Source: Microvirga subterranea (GTDB lineage Bacteria > Pseudomonadota > Alphaproteobacteria > Rhizobiales > Beijerinckiaceae). From it: a stretch of 64,000 bases of DNA. Shown here in pieces: positions 34,873 through 42,807 of the stretch (positions within the stretch are counted from its first letter, which is position 1; each line of letters opens with the position of its first letter). The DNA is taken from NCBI RefSeq assembly GCF_003350535.1, contig NZ_QQBB01000003.1, positions 186,001 through 250,000 on the forward strand. Reading direction: 5' to 3'. The notes below the pieces were generated by a model. That model saw only the letters and a program-made list of their open reading frames with translations. It was not told where the DNA came from and did no database searches. The position numbers were made by a program, and so were the translations under genes.

Positions 34873-35991
34873 TCAAACCAACGCGAAGTCGATCTTAACG
34901 AAGGTCTCCTGGTCGACATGAGCGACCTGGTTGGCTTCGAGATCGACCTCGAGCTCGCCGGCATGGTTCGTGATCTGGAGGTTGGCCTCCTCGTCCGCAT
35001 CCGCGTCCTGGAGGACGGAGACATCGACCTTCACGTCGTATCGCTCCTCAAGCTCATCCTCGACGTCCACATCGACGTCCACGTCCTGGTCCATCTCCAG
35101 GTCCTGGATAATGACGAGATCGTTGTCCCCGAACCCATCATACATATTGAACAGGACGCTGGTGTCCTGGTCCACCTCGATCACGTCGCGGAGATATAGG
35201 TCCACGTACAGAACGCCGTCGTCGTCGAAGATCTTCAGGTCGAGGTCGGTCTGTTGGCTGATATACATCTTTTGGTCGATGGTGATGGCGAAATGCCCGT
35301 TCCCATCGATGTTGACGTCGATGTCCGCATCCTGATCCATCAGGATCTTCTGGTCGATGTGAAACCGAGACACGACTGAGCCCATATATCCCTGGACGAC
35401 GATGGTCGCGTCCTGATCCACATCGGCCGTCTGGGTCACGTCGATATCGTGCTCCCCGTCGCCCTTGTCGCCGGGATCGGAGAGCCCATCGGCCGGGATC
35501 GGCTGTGCGCCTCCTTCCCCATCCCCGGAACCCGTCGTGGGAGGATCCATGCCGGTCTGGGCCGGTCGATCGACCTCGGAGACCGATACCGATGCAGAGG
35601 GAGCATCCTGTGCAGGTTGGCTATGATCGCCACCATGCGCCGTCGCGGCCGCCCCAGCCTTCATGAAGGTCTGGTCAAAGAGACCCGGCTCCACGGCGGA
35701 GGACGGCGCCTGAATGTCGGGCCCCGACGCCTCGGAATGGATCTGGTTGGTCCAGGAACCCGACGAGAGCGGGTGGGGTGTCTCGATCGGTGGGGCCGTC
35801 GCTTCGTGCTCCGGCGGAGCGGGAATCCGCATAGGCTCGTCCGCGACCCGCGCGGTTGGGTGATCGCTTTGAGGGATTTCGGAGGTCAGTGCCGGGCGTC
35901 CCGCGTCGTCCTCCAAACCGAGTTCGAGCTCGTCCGGATCTTCCAGTAGGAGCGGGACCAGATTGCGGATACCCCTGTCGTAGGGAATCAT
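34873..35991 (-). CDS. Acidic repeat protein A, putative type I secretion substrate
   Basis: A 372-residue, strongly acidic, cysteine-free protein that I do not recognise. Residues 1-178 are a disordered Pro/Ala/Asp-rich arm. Residues 179-372 hold about seven degenerate repeats of 26-30 residues, each opening with DQ-type motifs (for example DQKILMDQDADIDVNI, DQKMYISQQTDLDLKI) and continuing with alternating beta-strand residues, which suggests a beta-solenoid or curlin-like stack. It has no signal peptide, and its last residues IDFALV match the acidic-then-hydrophobic end of many type I substrates. DIDVTQTADVDQDATIVV matches the tail of the Asp/Gly-rich protein at 40693-41640. ATG 35991 has GGGAGG directly before it; an upstream start at 36171 is rejected. 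Confidence 0.75.
   Translation of the reverse strand: MIPYDRGIRNLVPLLLEDPDELELGLEDDAGRPALTSEIPQSDHPTARVADEPMRIPAPPEHEATAPPIETPHPLSSGSWTNQIHSEASGPDIQAPSSAVEPGLFDQTFMKAGAAATAHGGDHSQPAQDAPSASVSVSEVDRPAQTGMDPPTTGSGDGEGGAQPIPADGLSDPGDKGDGEHDIDVTQTADVDQDATIVVQGYMGSVVSRFHIDQKILMDQDADIDVNIDGNGHFAITIDQKMYISQQTDLDLKIFDDDGVLYVDLYLRDVIEVDQDTSVLFNMYDGFGDNDLVIIQDLEMDQDVDVDVDVEDELEERYDVKVDVSVLQDADADEEANLQITNHAGELEVDLEANQVAHVDQETFVKIDFALV
34876..35457 (-). repeat. Degenerate ~28-codon tandem repeats within acidic protein A
   Basis: Seven units can be aligned by eye at spacings of 26-34 codons, starting near VTQTADVDQDATIVV, DQKILMDQ, DQKMYISQQ, VIEVDQD, QDLEMDQD, SVLQDAD and NQVAHVDQE. Each keeps a Gln beside Asp at two positions and a run of alternating hydrophobic residues. 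Confidence 0.6.
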
Positions 35992-36480
35992 GAGGCCTCC
36001 CGGAAACAGCGCGCACCCTGCACACTCGCTCCATGATGACGGAGGGCCATTCCCGCGCCAGATATCACTTCTGGGGGCCGTATCACCCACTCGGGTCGAG
36101 AGTAGATAATCCTGGCGTCGAAAGGCTGAAGCGACGCCCAGACGAACCGAAAGGAAGTAATATTTCGTCAAAAAGCAAATTTAGAGATGATAATTTTCTT
36201 AAGAACCAGCCAGCCTAAGTCATTCTTCGTCCTGAATAGGAAAATAATTTACTTAGAGGCCTCAATAAAGGCTTAATGCTTTATGAAAATTACTGCAAAA
36301 GGGTAATATCCGAATCATCCCAAGTGTGGTGTCATATCCGTCCCCTAGGTTTGTAGTCACGCCAATGGGGCCCTCTTTCGAGAGACATACCGCTTGAGGG
36401 TCGTTGCCGCCGTATGGTCCGCTAACCCGTGAGAGAGGGCTCCTTGGGGGCATCTCAATCGAGCAAGGCAGAGAAATGCC
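35992..36480. other. Long divergent intergenic region, partly AT-rich
   Basis: These 489 bases separate the divergent starts of the acidic protein A gene and the LuxR-type regulator. The centre (about 36140-36330) is much richer in A/T than the window, with runs such as TCAAAAAGCAAATTT. I see no coding sequence and no clear palindrome. It should hold both promoters; a weak minus-strand candidate is TTCAGC...TATCTA near 36130-36100. Confidence 0.5.
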
Positions 36481-37272
36481 ATGCCAATGTCAAATCCGAC
36501 GGCCGACCATCCTCACGACGAGTTCGGAAAAGACGTCATCATCCTGATCGATGACGAGACCCTGATTCAGGATTGCATGGCCGAAGCGCTGCGTGGGGCC
36601 TTTCCCCATGCGCTCGTGGTCGGCATGCCGACCATCGACAAACTCCCGCGCACCAACGGTTCCGGCGTCGCCCTGATCGTGCTGAAGGCGAGGACGCATC
36701 GCTCCGAGCGCGAAACGCTCGTCGCCGACATCAGGACAGTTGCGCGGCACTTCCCCAAAGTGCCGGTGGTGGCCATCACCGGCTGGGACGATGCCGTCAG
36801 CGTCGGAATGGCCGCCTCGGCCGGTGCGCAGGGCGTGATCCCCCTGACGGCGTCCCTCAAGATCGCGGTGGCGGCCCTGCAGCTCGTGCTGGCGGGCGGT
36901 ACCTATTATCCTCAGCCCGTCCTCGACAATGGAAAGCTCAACGCCTCCATTCGCGACACGGAGCCCACTCCCTTCCCGCCACCATTGGAGCGCAGGCCCG
37001 CCGATCTGCCGAATGCGATCGCCTCGTTCCGGACGACCAATGGTCAAGGCGCGTCCGACCACATGATGGTGGCCTTCACGGCTCGGGAGGCCGACGTTCT
37101 GGCGGCCCTGCAGCGGGGACGATCCAACAAGTGGATCGCGCATCATCTCAATCTGTCGGAAAACACCGTGAAGGTTCACATCCGGCACATCATGCGAAAG
37201 CTCAGGGCCACCAACCGGACGGAGGCGGTCGTTCTCTCGCAGCAATGGCTGTCGGAGCCGCAGGAGCGATAG
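36481..37272 (+). CDS. LuxR/NarL-type regulator with degenerate receiver domain
   Basis: A 263-residue protein with a receiver-like domain (about 15-145) and a LuxR HTH (about 195-260: FTAREADVLAALQRGRSNKWIA, NLSENTVKVHIRHIMRKL). The acidic pocket IDDE (D24, D25) and the Thr in VVAITGWDD remain. However, the third strand reads VALIVLKART with Lys69 where the phospho-acceptor Asp belongs, and the conserved Lys after the fifth strand is a Leu (GVIPLTAS). It is therefore unlikely to be switched by phosphorylation. It stands between the two halves of the secretion locus, so it probably controls the acidic proteins or the exporter. Confidence 0.85.
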   Translation: MPMSNPTADHPHDEFGKDVIILIDDETLIQDCMAEALRGAFPHALVVGMPTIDKLPRTNGSGVALIVLKARTHRSERETLVADIRTVARHFPKVPVVAITGWDDAVSVGMAASAGAQGVIPLTASLKIAVAALQLVLAGGTYYPQPVLDNGKLNASIRDTEPTPFPPPLERRPADLPNAIASFRTTNGQGASDHMMVAFTAREADVLAALQRGRSNKWIAHHLNLSENTVKVHIRHIMRKLRATNRTEAVVLSQQWLSEPQER

Positions 37273-37301
37273 CCGCCGGCATGGCTGCGGCCGGTGGTCG
37301 G

Positions 37302-38651
37302 CTAGTTCTCGCGGAACGCCCGGTTGAAGCTGTCGAGGACGGGCCGCATCACATAATGCGCCACGGTGAACTTCCCGGTCTTGATGAGAATCTCGACAGG
37401 CATGCCCGGCATGATCTCGACCTCCGGCAGCTGGCGCAGGGCCGCTTCGTCGAGCCGGATGCGGGCGACGTAGTAGACCTGCTCCGTCTGCTTGTCGACC
37501 TGCCGGTCCGCGGACACGTAGGTCAGGACACCCTCCACTGGCGGGACCCGCCTCTGCTTGTAGGGCAAAAGACGGACCAAAGCCGAAAGGCCTGGCCTGA
37601 CGAGATCGATGTCGTCGGGCTTGACCTGCGCCCGAACGATGAGCTGGTCCTGTCGGGGCACGAGATCCATGAGCGGCTCGCCTGCGGCCACGACGCCGCC
37701 GGGCGTGTGGATGCGCAGCTCCGTGACCGTCCCGGCCTCCGGCGCACGGATCTCCGTGCGTGCGAGAACGTCCGTGGCCGCCTGAATCCGCTCGAGGAGC
37801 TGAAAAATCTGGCTCTGCGTATCCCGCAGCGATTGCGCAACCTCGGAATGAAGGTCGCTTTCGAGCTTGAGGATCTGAGCCTCCGCCTCGCCAACAGCCT
37901 GCTCCGCCCGGGCGATCTGCGCGAGGGTATCGCCGCGCCGTCCATCGATTTCCGCCTGCTCGCGTTCGAGCTGAAGCAGTCTCGGTTTGGTCTGCAGGCC
38001 CTTCGCCACGAGGGGCTGGATCGACGAAAGTTCCTCCTTGATGATCGCGGCGCGCTTTTCTGCGGCGTCCACCTGGAACCGCAATCCCTCGATCTCCCGT
38101 TCGGACTGGGCTTTGCGCTGGCGGATGACGTCGATACGGGATTCCTGGAGCCGCCGTCGCGTGTCGAAGATCTTGGTCTGGCCGCCCAGCACTTCGGCGA
38201 CGGCCGGACTGGTACTGGCAGCATCGATCAAAGCCTGCGGATAATGAATTGAGGCCTGCCCGTCCCGCTCGGCCAGAAGCCTTGCCTCGCGGGCTTGAGC
38301 ATCCCAGAGCTGACCCTGAAGTACCTGCAACGCCGCCCGCGGCCTCGTGTCATCCAGGCGAACGAGCGGCTGGCCCGCTTCCACGAGATCACCATCCTTC
38401 ACCAGGATGCGCCCGACGATCCCACCTTCCAGATGCTGGATGGTCTTCCGGCTCGACTCCGCCTCGATGGCGCCACCCGCGATGGCGGCGCTCTCCAAAG
38501 GCGCCTGTGTCGCCCACACGCCGAAGCCGACCACGAAGGTTCCGATCAGCGTGACGGCACCCAAGGCCAGAACCCGCATGCGATGGAACGGCGATGCAGG
38601 AGGCGGCGGCAGGACGGCTGCTAGGTCGAGAACGGAGTTCGTCTTCTTCAT
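37302..38651 (-). CDS. HlyD/PrtE-type type I secretion membrane fusion protein
   Basis: A 449-residue periplasmic adaptor. One transmembrane helix near residues 28-48 (ALGAVTLIGTFVVGFGVWA) follows a short cytoplasmic tail that recruits substrate. The lipoyl-like half-motif GRILVKDGDLVEAGQPLVRL, then long coiled coils (about 90-290), then the second half IRAPEAGTVTEL and a beta-barrel domain follow. RTGKFT-like KTGKFTVAHYVMRPVLDS at the C-terminus is typical of the PrtE/HlyD family. It overlaps the exporter gene by four bases (ATGA). It bridges the ABC exporter and a TolC channel, perhaps the one at 19.7 kb. Confidence 0.93.
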   Translation of the reverse strand: MKKTNSVLDLAAVLPPPPASPFHRMRVLALGAVTLIGTFVVGFGVWATQAPLESAAIAGGAIEAESSRKTIQHLEGGIVGRILVKDGDLVEAGQPLVRLDDTRPRAALQVLQGQLWDAQAREARLLAERDGQASIHYPQALIDAASTSPAVAEVLGGQTKIFDTRRRLQESRIDVIRQRKAQSEREIEGLRFQVDAAEKRAAIIKEELSSIQPLVAKGLQTKPRLLQLEREQAEIDGRRGDTLAQIARAEQAVGEAEAQILKLESDLHSEVAQSLRDTQSQIFQLLERIQAATDVLARTEIRAPEAGTVTELRIHTPGGVVAAGEPLMDLVPRQDQLIVRAQVKPDDIDLVRPGLSALVRLLPYKQRRVPPVEGVLTYVSADRQVDKQTEQVYYVARIRLDEAALRQLPEVEIMPGMPVEILIKTGKFTVAHYVMRPVLDSFNRAFREN

Positions 38652-40477
38652 GATGCCGCCCTCTTTGTTTCATCGGAAAGCATCTGGCCGCTCGTCCTTT
38701 CGGCCAGCGAAGGATCCGGCTTCGTGTCCTGAACCGGCCGCTTGCGGCCGTCGATCACCTGCGGCCCTTTCAACTTGATGGCCGTGCGCCCGCTCCTGAT
38801 CCGCTCGGCGATGTCGCGGCGCGACCCGAAGGCGTTGATCGCTCCGTTTTCGAGGATCAGGACCTTGTCGGAGATGCTGATGATGCCCAGTCGCTGGGCG
38901 ATGACGACCACCGTGGCGCCACGATCCCGCATCTCGAGAATGGCCTGACGCAGCGCATCCTCCCCGTCTTGGTCCAGGCTCGCATTGGGTTCGTCGAGCA
39001 CCACGAGGCGCGGGTCGCCGAAGAAGGCCCGTGCGAGACCGAGCCGCTGGCGCTGACCGCCCGAGAGGCGCGATCCGCCCTCTCCGATATCCGTGTCGTA
39101 TCCCTGCGGCAACCGCATGATCGTCTCATGCAGACCGACCAGGGTCGCGGCCGCGATCACATCCTCGGAGGGGGAATCCTGCAGGCGGGCGATGTTGTCC
39201 CGCACGGAGCCGCCGAACAGTTCGACATCCTGCGGCAGGTAGCCGAAATGCCCGTGCCCGCCGGCCCCCATCCAGACCGACATGTCGGCGCCGTCGAGAC
39301 GCACATGGCCGGACGACGGCGTGATGATGCCTGCGATCAGGCGCCCCAGGGTCGACTTGCCCGCGCCGGAGGGACCGACCACGCCGAGCACCTCTCCGGA
39401 CTTGAGGTCGAGGGTCACGCGCCTCAGAGCCGAGCTGTCCGCGCCAGGTGGCGTATAATAGACCTGCTCGAGGCTAAGCTCCCCCTTCGGTCGCGGGAGC
39501 CACATGCCGGGCCCATTCGGCGGCGCAGCGGTCATCAGCCTCTGGAGACGCGCGTAGCCGAGGCGCACCGTGGTCACCGCCTTCCAGGTTCCGATTGCGC
39601 CTTCCACCGGGCCCAGTGAGCGACCGAGGAGAATCGAGCTGGCGAAGATCGCCGCCGGACTGATGTCGTGGCGGATCACGAGCCAGGCTGCGAAAGCCAT
39701 GACGGTGACCTGTGTCAGAAGCCGCAGGAAGCGGGCGAACGACTGAATCGAAGCCGCCCGGATACCTGCCGACATCTGAGCCTGCTTCGCCTCGGACTGC
39801 TCGTCATGCAGGATGCGTGCGACACCGGGCAGCATTCCCATCGCGCTGATCGCTTCGACGTTTCGCAGCAGAGCCTCGAACCGGTGCTGGCTGTTCGACC
39901 ACGCGGTGCTTGCCCGCGCGACGGACTTGCGCGTCACGGCTTCGTTGAGCAGCGCCAGCCCGAACAGCATCAGCGAGGCCACGAGCCCGAGGATTCCGAG
40001 CAGCGGATGGACCAGGATCATTGCAAGGACGAAGATCGGGGTCCACGGCAGATCGAAGAGCGCATTGCAGGCATTGCCGGAAAAGAACGTGCGCAGGCCG
40101 TTGAGGTCGCGCCATGCCTGCGCGGCAGAACCAGGCTCCCCACGCAGTGCGGCCTGCACCGCAGCCGTCAGGACGGAGGCCTGGATCCGGTCGTCGAGCC
40201 ATATGCCGATCCGGGAGAGCATTTCCCGACGGAGTCCGTCCAGCATGGCGTTGACGGCGAGCGCGACGACCGCGATGCCCGTCAGCATCACCAGCGTGTC
40301 GATGCTGTGGCTGGACAGAACGTGATCGTAGACCTGGAGCAGGTAGAGTGGAACCGTCAGGGCCAGGAGATTCAGGAAGAAGCTCAATCCAAAAACCATC
40401 AGCAGCGAGGCGCGGCAGAGCCTGAAGGCAGTCTCGATTTCGGTCCGTGGCCGGGTCTTCGTCCAAGTCAGAGCCAT
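38648..40477 (-). CDS. PrtD-type type I secretion ABC transporter
   Basis: A 609-residue half-transporter with a six-helix membrane domain (about 20-300) fused to an ATPase (Walker A GPSGAGKST, signature LSGGQRQRLGLARA, Walker B LVVLDEPNASLD). It lacks an N-terminal C39 peptidase or its inactive C39-like form, placing it in the PrtD class, which exports proteins with uncleaved C-terminal signals. The first residues (ETAFRLCRASLLMVFGLSFFLNLLAL-like, landmark) are typical. The gene starts 215 bases after the Asp/Gly-rich protein gene and overlaps the adaptor gene. No other candidate substrate lies beside it. Confidence 0.93.
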   Translation of the reverse strand: MALTWTKTRPRTEIETAFRLCRASLLMVFGLSFFLNLLALTVPLYLLQVYDHVLSSHSIDTLVMLTGIAVVALAVNAMLDGLRREMLSRIGIWLDDRIQASVLTAAVQAALRGEPGSAAQAWRDLNGLRTFFSGNACNALFDLPWTPIFVLAMILVHPLLGILGLVASLMLFGLALLNEAVTRKSVARASTAWSNSQHRFEALLRNVEAISAMGMLPGVARILHDEQSEAKQAQMSAGIRAASIQSFARFLRLLTQVTVMAFAAWLVIRHDISPAAIFASSILLGRSLGPVEGAIGTWKAVTTVRLGYARLQRLMTAAPPNGPGMWLPRPKGELSLEQVYYTPPGADSSALRRVTLDLKSGEVLGVVGPSGAGKSTLGRLIAGIITPSSGHVRLDGADMSVWMGAGGHGHFGYLPQDVELFGGSVRDNIARLQDSPSEDVIAAATLVGLHETIMRLPQGYDTDIGEGGSRLSGGQRQRLGLARAFFGDPRLVVLDEPNASLDQDGEDALRQAILEMRDRGATVVVIAQRLGIISISDKVLILENGAINAFGSRRDIAERIRSGRTAIKLKGPQVIDGRKRPVQDTKPDPSLAERTSGQMLSDETKRAAS

Positions 40478-40554
40478 GGGCGGCGTCTCTCCCGTTCGGT
40501 GAACACGGGTCCCGGCGGGCGTCGCCGCTCGCCGGCGGAGTCTTTCACGTTCCT

Positions 40555-40644
40555 GCGGCTCGATCGGCTACGGCATGGAATCCCGACAGCCGTGGAACGA
40601 TCGAGCGGCCGACGCAGCCGGAGGGGTTTAGAGCTGCGTCGGCC
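40555..40644 (-). promoter_or_regulatory. Nested inverted repeats between acidic protein B and the exporter gene
   Basis: A perfect 12-base inverted repeat GGCCGACGCAGC (40607-40618) / GCTGCGTCGGCC (40633-40644) has a 14-base loop. A second one, GCTCGATCG / CGATCGAGC (40558-40606), lies beside it. No T-run follows, so these may block 3' decay of the upstream message or partly terminate it. Confidence 0.6.
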
Positions 40645-40692
40645 AGGAGGCCTTACAGACGCACGCGGGCGCTCGGCCTCAAAGAAGCGGCA

Positions 40693-41640
40693 TCAGCCGA
40701 AGTCACCAAAGTCGAAGTCGACCGTGATGTCCTGATCGGCATCCTGATCCTGCGTCACGTCGACGTCGACATCCTGATCCTGGTCGACATCGACGTCACC
40801 GGTGTCCTGATCGATGCCAGCACGAGCATCGGACGCCTGATCGACGTTCGCCGAAGCATCACCGTCGGCAGCGGCATCGCCGTCGGCATCGTTGTCGCTT
40901 GCGGCATCCGCCGTCACGGTTTCGGTCGCGTCACCGCCGTCGCCGCCGTCGCCATCGCCACCGTCGCCGCCATCGCCGTCACCGGCATCGCCGCCATCGC
41001 CCGCATCGCCGTCGGCATAGCCACCGGCGCCGCCAGCGCCGCCGTCGCCCGACGTTCCAGCACCGCCATAGCCGCCGGTGCCATCGCCGCCGTCACCGCC
41101 GTCACCACCATAACCAGCCGTGCCATCGCCGCCGGAGGAGCCGCCGCTGCTGCCGCCGCTGGTGCCGTCGCCGCCAATGCCGTCACCGCCGTCACCACCG
41201 TCGCCACCATCACCGCCGTCGCCGTCACCACCGTCGCCGCCGTCGGCATTCGTGTCGCCACCGTCACCGCCGTCGCCGCCATCATTATCGGTGCTGCCGC
41301 CGTCGCCACCCGCTCCGACCGAGTCTCCGCCGTCACCGTCACCGCCGTCGCCGCCATCTCCGTCGCCGGCATCGGTGTCGCTGGTGACATCGTTCACCGC
41401 ATCGCCGTCCGCGTCGTTGTCGGTATCGGCGTCGTTGTCGGTGTAGACGTCGGTATCGGCATCGTTGTCGGAATCGGCATCTGCATCAGCCGTCTGATCA
41501 TTGTCCTGATCAATATCAGCAGTTTGATCAGTATTCGTATCGACGTCAGCGTTCTGATCCTGATCGAGATCCTGATCGAAGTCGAAATCGAACGTGAAAG
41601 TGTTGTAGCTACCCGTGTGGGTGGCATCTTCGTCTTCCAT
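40693..41640 (-). CDS. Asp/Gly-rich acidic protein B, putative type I secretion substrate
   Basis: A 315-residue protein of extreme composition: no Cys, no Lys, about one Arg, and roughly 30% Asp. Residues 1-85 are Asp/Gln/Asn/Thr-rich, residues 90-235 are GDGG-type repeats with Ser/Tyr/Ala variations, and residues 240-315 return to DxDxDQD sequence ending TVDFDFGDFG. The ends mirror each other (FTFDFDFDQDLDQDQ near the start, QDQDADQDITVDFDFG at the end). DVDVTQDQDADQDITVDF matches acidic protein A. The GDGG units are not RTX nonapeptides because the hydrophobic position is missing. ATG 41640 has GGGAGAG upstream. It precedes the exporter and adaptor genes on the same strand. Function unknown; an exported ion-binding or adhesive polymer is the best guess. 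Confidence 0.78.
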   Translation of the reverse strand: MEDEDATHTGSYNTFTFDFDFDQDLDQDQNADVDTNTDQTADIDQDNDQTADADADSDNDADTDVYTDNDADTDNDADGDAVNDVTSDTDAGDGDGGDGGDGDGGDSVGAGGDGGSTDNDGGDGGDGGDTNADGGDGGDGDGGDGGDGGDGGDGIGGDGTSGGSSGGSSGGDGTAGYGGDGGDGGDGTGGYGGAGTSGDGGAGGAGGYADGDAGDGGDAGDGDGGDGGDGDGGDGGDATETVTADAASDNDADGDAAADGDASANVDQASDARAGIDQDTGDVDVDQDQDVDVDVTQDQDADQDITVDFDFGDFG

Positions 41641-42033
41641 AGCGCTCTCCCATTGTTGACCGGGCCGCTCCTTCTGGAACACGCGCCGGAACGGGCCGAC
41701 CGTGATGGAAAATCCTGCGATTTCCGGCGCATCCCGTCGGCGCGCTTGACGATCCATGTTCTGGCGGATGGGAAACAGTTGCCAATTCGCATCCGGCCCG
41801 AAGGGTTTAGCGGCGCAAGCGAGCGTCACCCGCTTTGGCGAGGATGTGATCCGACAGGGCGGTGCGGGCTACCGGACAGGAGCATTTCCCTGTCGCGGCC
41901 GCGCGTCACCCCGCATCACCGAAAGTGGATCATGCCTTCGGTGGCTGGGCACCTACAAAAGGTTGAGGTCTCATCCGTCCGGAGGACGCGCAGAGCGTGA
42001 ATCCGATGTGCGATATCGCACGCCATGGTTTCG
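41641..42033. other. Intergenic region upstream of acidic protein B
   Basis: A 393-base stretch between the start of the Asp/Gly-rich gene and the stop of the TauE-type exporter gene; both are on the minus strand. It must carry the promoter of the secretion operon and possibly the end of the sulfoquinovose operon. I found no obvious terminator, palindrome or coding sequence. Confidence 0.4.
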
Positions 42034-42804
42034 TCAGAGATAGCCCCGCACCACCGGAGCGAGAGCCGGCGCGGCCAACGAAACGCCCGAAAGGAACAAG
42101 AGCCCGAAAACCATACGGCGCATGGTTTTCGGCGAAAGCGGCGGCGGCCAGCGTCGTGCCGCGTATGTGGCGCCCATCACGGCAGGGATCGCGAGAAGGC
42201 CCGACCACGTGGAGCCTGACGGCAAGCTCCCCGAGGCCGCCACGAGCCCGATGCGAAAGACCGCATTGAGCGCAAACACCGTCACCAATGTTTCACGGAC
42301 CTTCACCATCGGCATCGGCTGACGATAGAAGTGGTAGACGAGAGGCGGACCGGCCGTGGAGAACATGCCGCCCATCAGGCCCGCGATTCCCCCGAAGAAG
42401 AGGAAGGACGGGTCGCCCGACTTCCATGCCAGCGGCTCGGGCTTGCGGGCGAGCTGAAGGCTCGAGACGACGATGGCGAAGCCGAGGAGCAGCCGTAGGA
42501 GATCGGCGCGCGTATCCGCCAGCCATTCCAGCAGCCAATAGCCCACGAAGAGAAGCGGGATGCTGGCTGCCATGACGAGCCAGAACTCCCGCCATGCCAC
42601 GTCACGCCACCCCTTGGCGAGCATCTGGGCGGCATTCACCAAGCTCAGCACGCTCACGATCATCGCTGCGTCCGGCAGGGACAGAAGCCCCGTAAGGCCG
42701 ACGCCTCCCATGGTGATCAGCCCGAAGGCGAACCCGGTCAGCGTCTGGAGGTATGCGGCAGCGCCGGTGAGCAGCAGGAAGCCCAAAAGCTCGGCAGCGG
42801 ACAT
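42034..42804 (-). CDS. TauE/SafE (TSUP) family exporter, probably of a C3 sulfonate
   Basis: A 256-residue membrane protein with about seven to eight helices in two repeats. The first repeat has GAAAYLQTLTGFAFGLITMGG, the TSUP signature with its Gly-rich loop; the second has GGIAGLMGGMFSTAGPPLVYHFY. TauE/SafE proteins release sulfite, sulfoacetate or sulfolactate. It starts three bases after the sulfoquinovosidase stop and is the last gene of the sulfoquinovose operon, so export of sulfolactate (or DHPS) formed from sulfoquinovose is the likely role, as proposed for similar genes in rhizobial and Pseudomonas clusters. Confidence 0.85.
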   Translation of the reverse strand: MSAAELLGFLLLTGAAAYLQTLTGFAFGLITMGGVGLTGLLSLPDAAMIVSVLSLVNAAQMLAKGWRDVAWREFWLVMAASIPLLFVGYWLLEWLADTRADLLRLLLGFAIVVSSLQLARKPEPLAWKSGDPSFLFFGGIAGLMGGMFSTAGPPLVYHFYRQPMPMVKVRETLVTVFALNAVFRIGLVAASGSLPSGSTWSGLLAIPAVMGATYAARRWPPPLSPKTMRRMVFGLLFLSGVSLAAPALAPVVRGYL

Positions 42805-42807
42805 GCC

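Noticed and set aside
40900-41370. GDGG array considered as RTX calcium-binding repeats
   Set aside because: RTX needs GGxGxDxUx with a large hydrophobic residue every nine positions; that residue is missing and the period here is three.
40900-41370. DNA-level tandem repeat considered as a CRISPR array or minisatellite
   Set aside because: Units are three-codon repeats without unique spacers, explained by the protein sequence.
41120-41446. Pro/Ser repeat frame that looks like an extensin-type protein
   Set aside because: It is the antisense reading of the GDGG array and has no start context.
40447-42000. 517-codon open frame opposite the Asp/Gly-rich gene
   Set aside because: It reads as Val/Ala/Ile repeats, the complement of GAC/GGC codons. 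The minus-strand frame has a good ribosome site, operon context and a sequence match to another protein.
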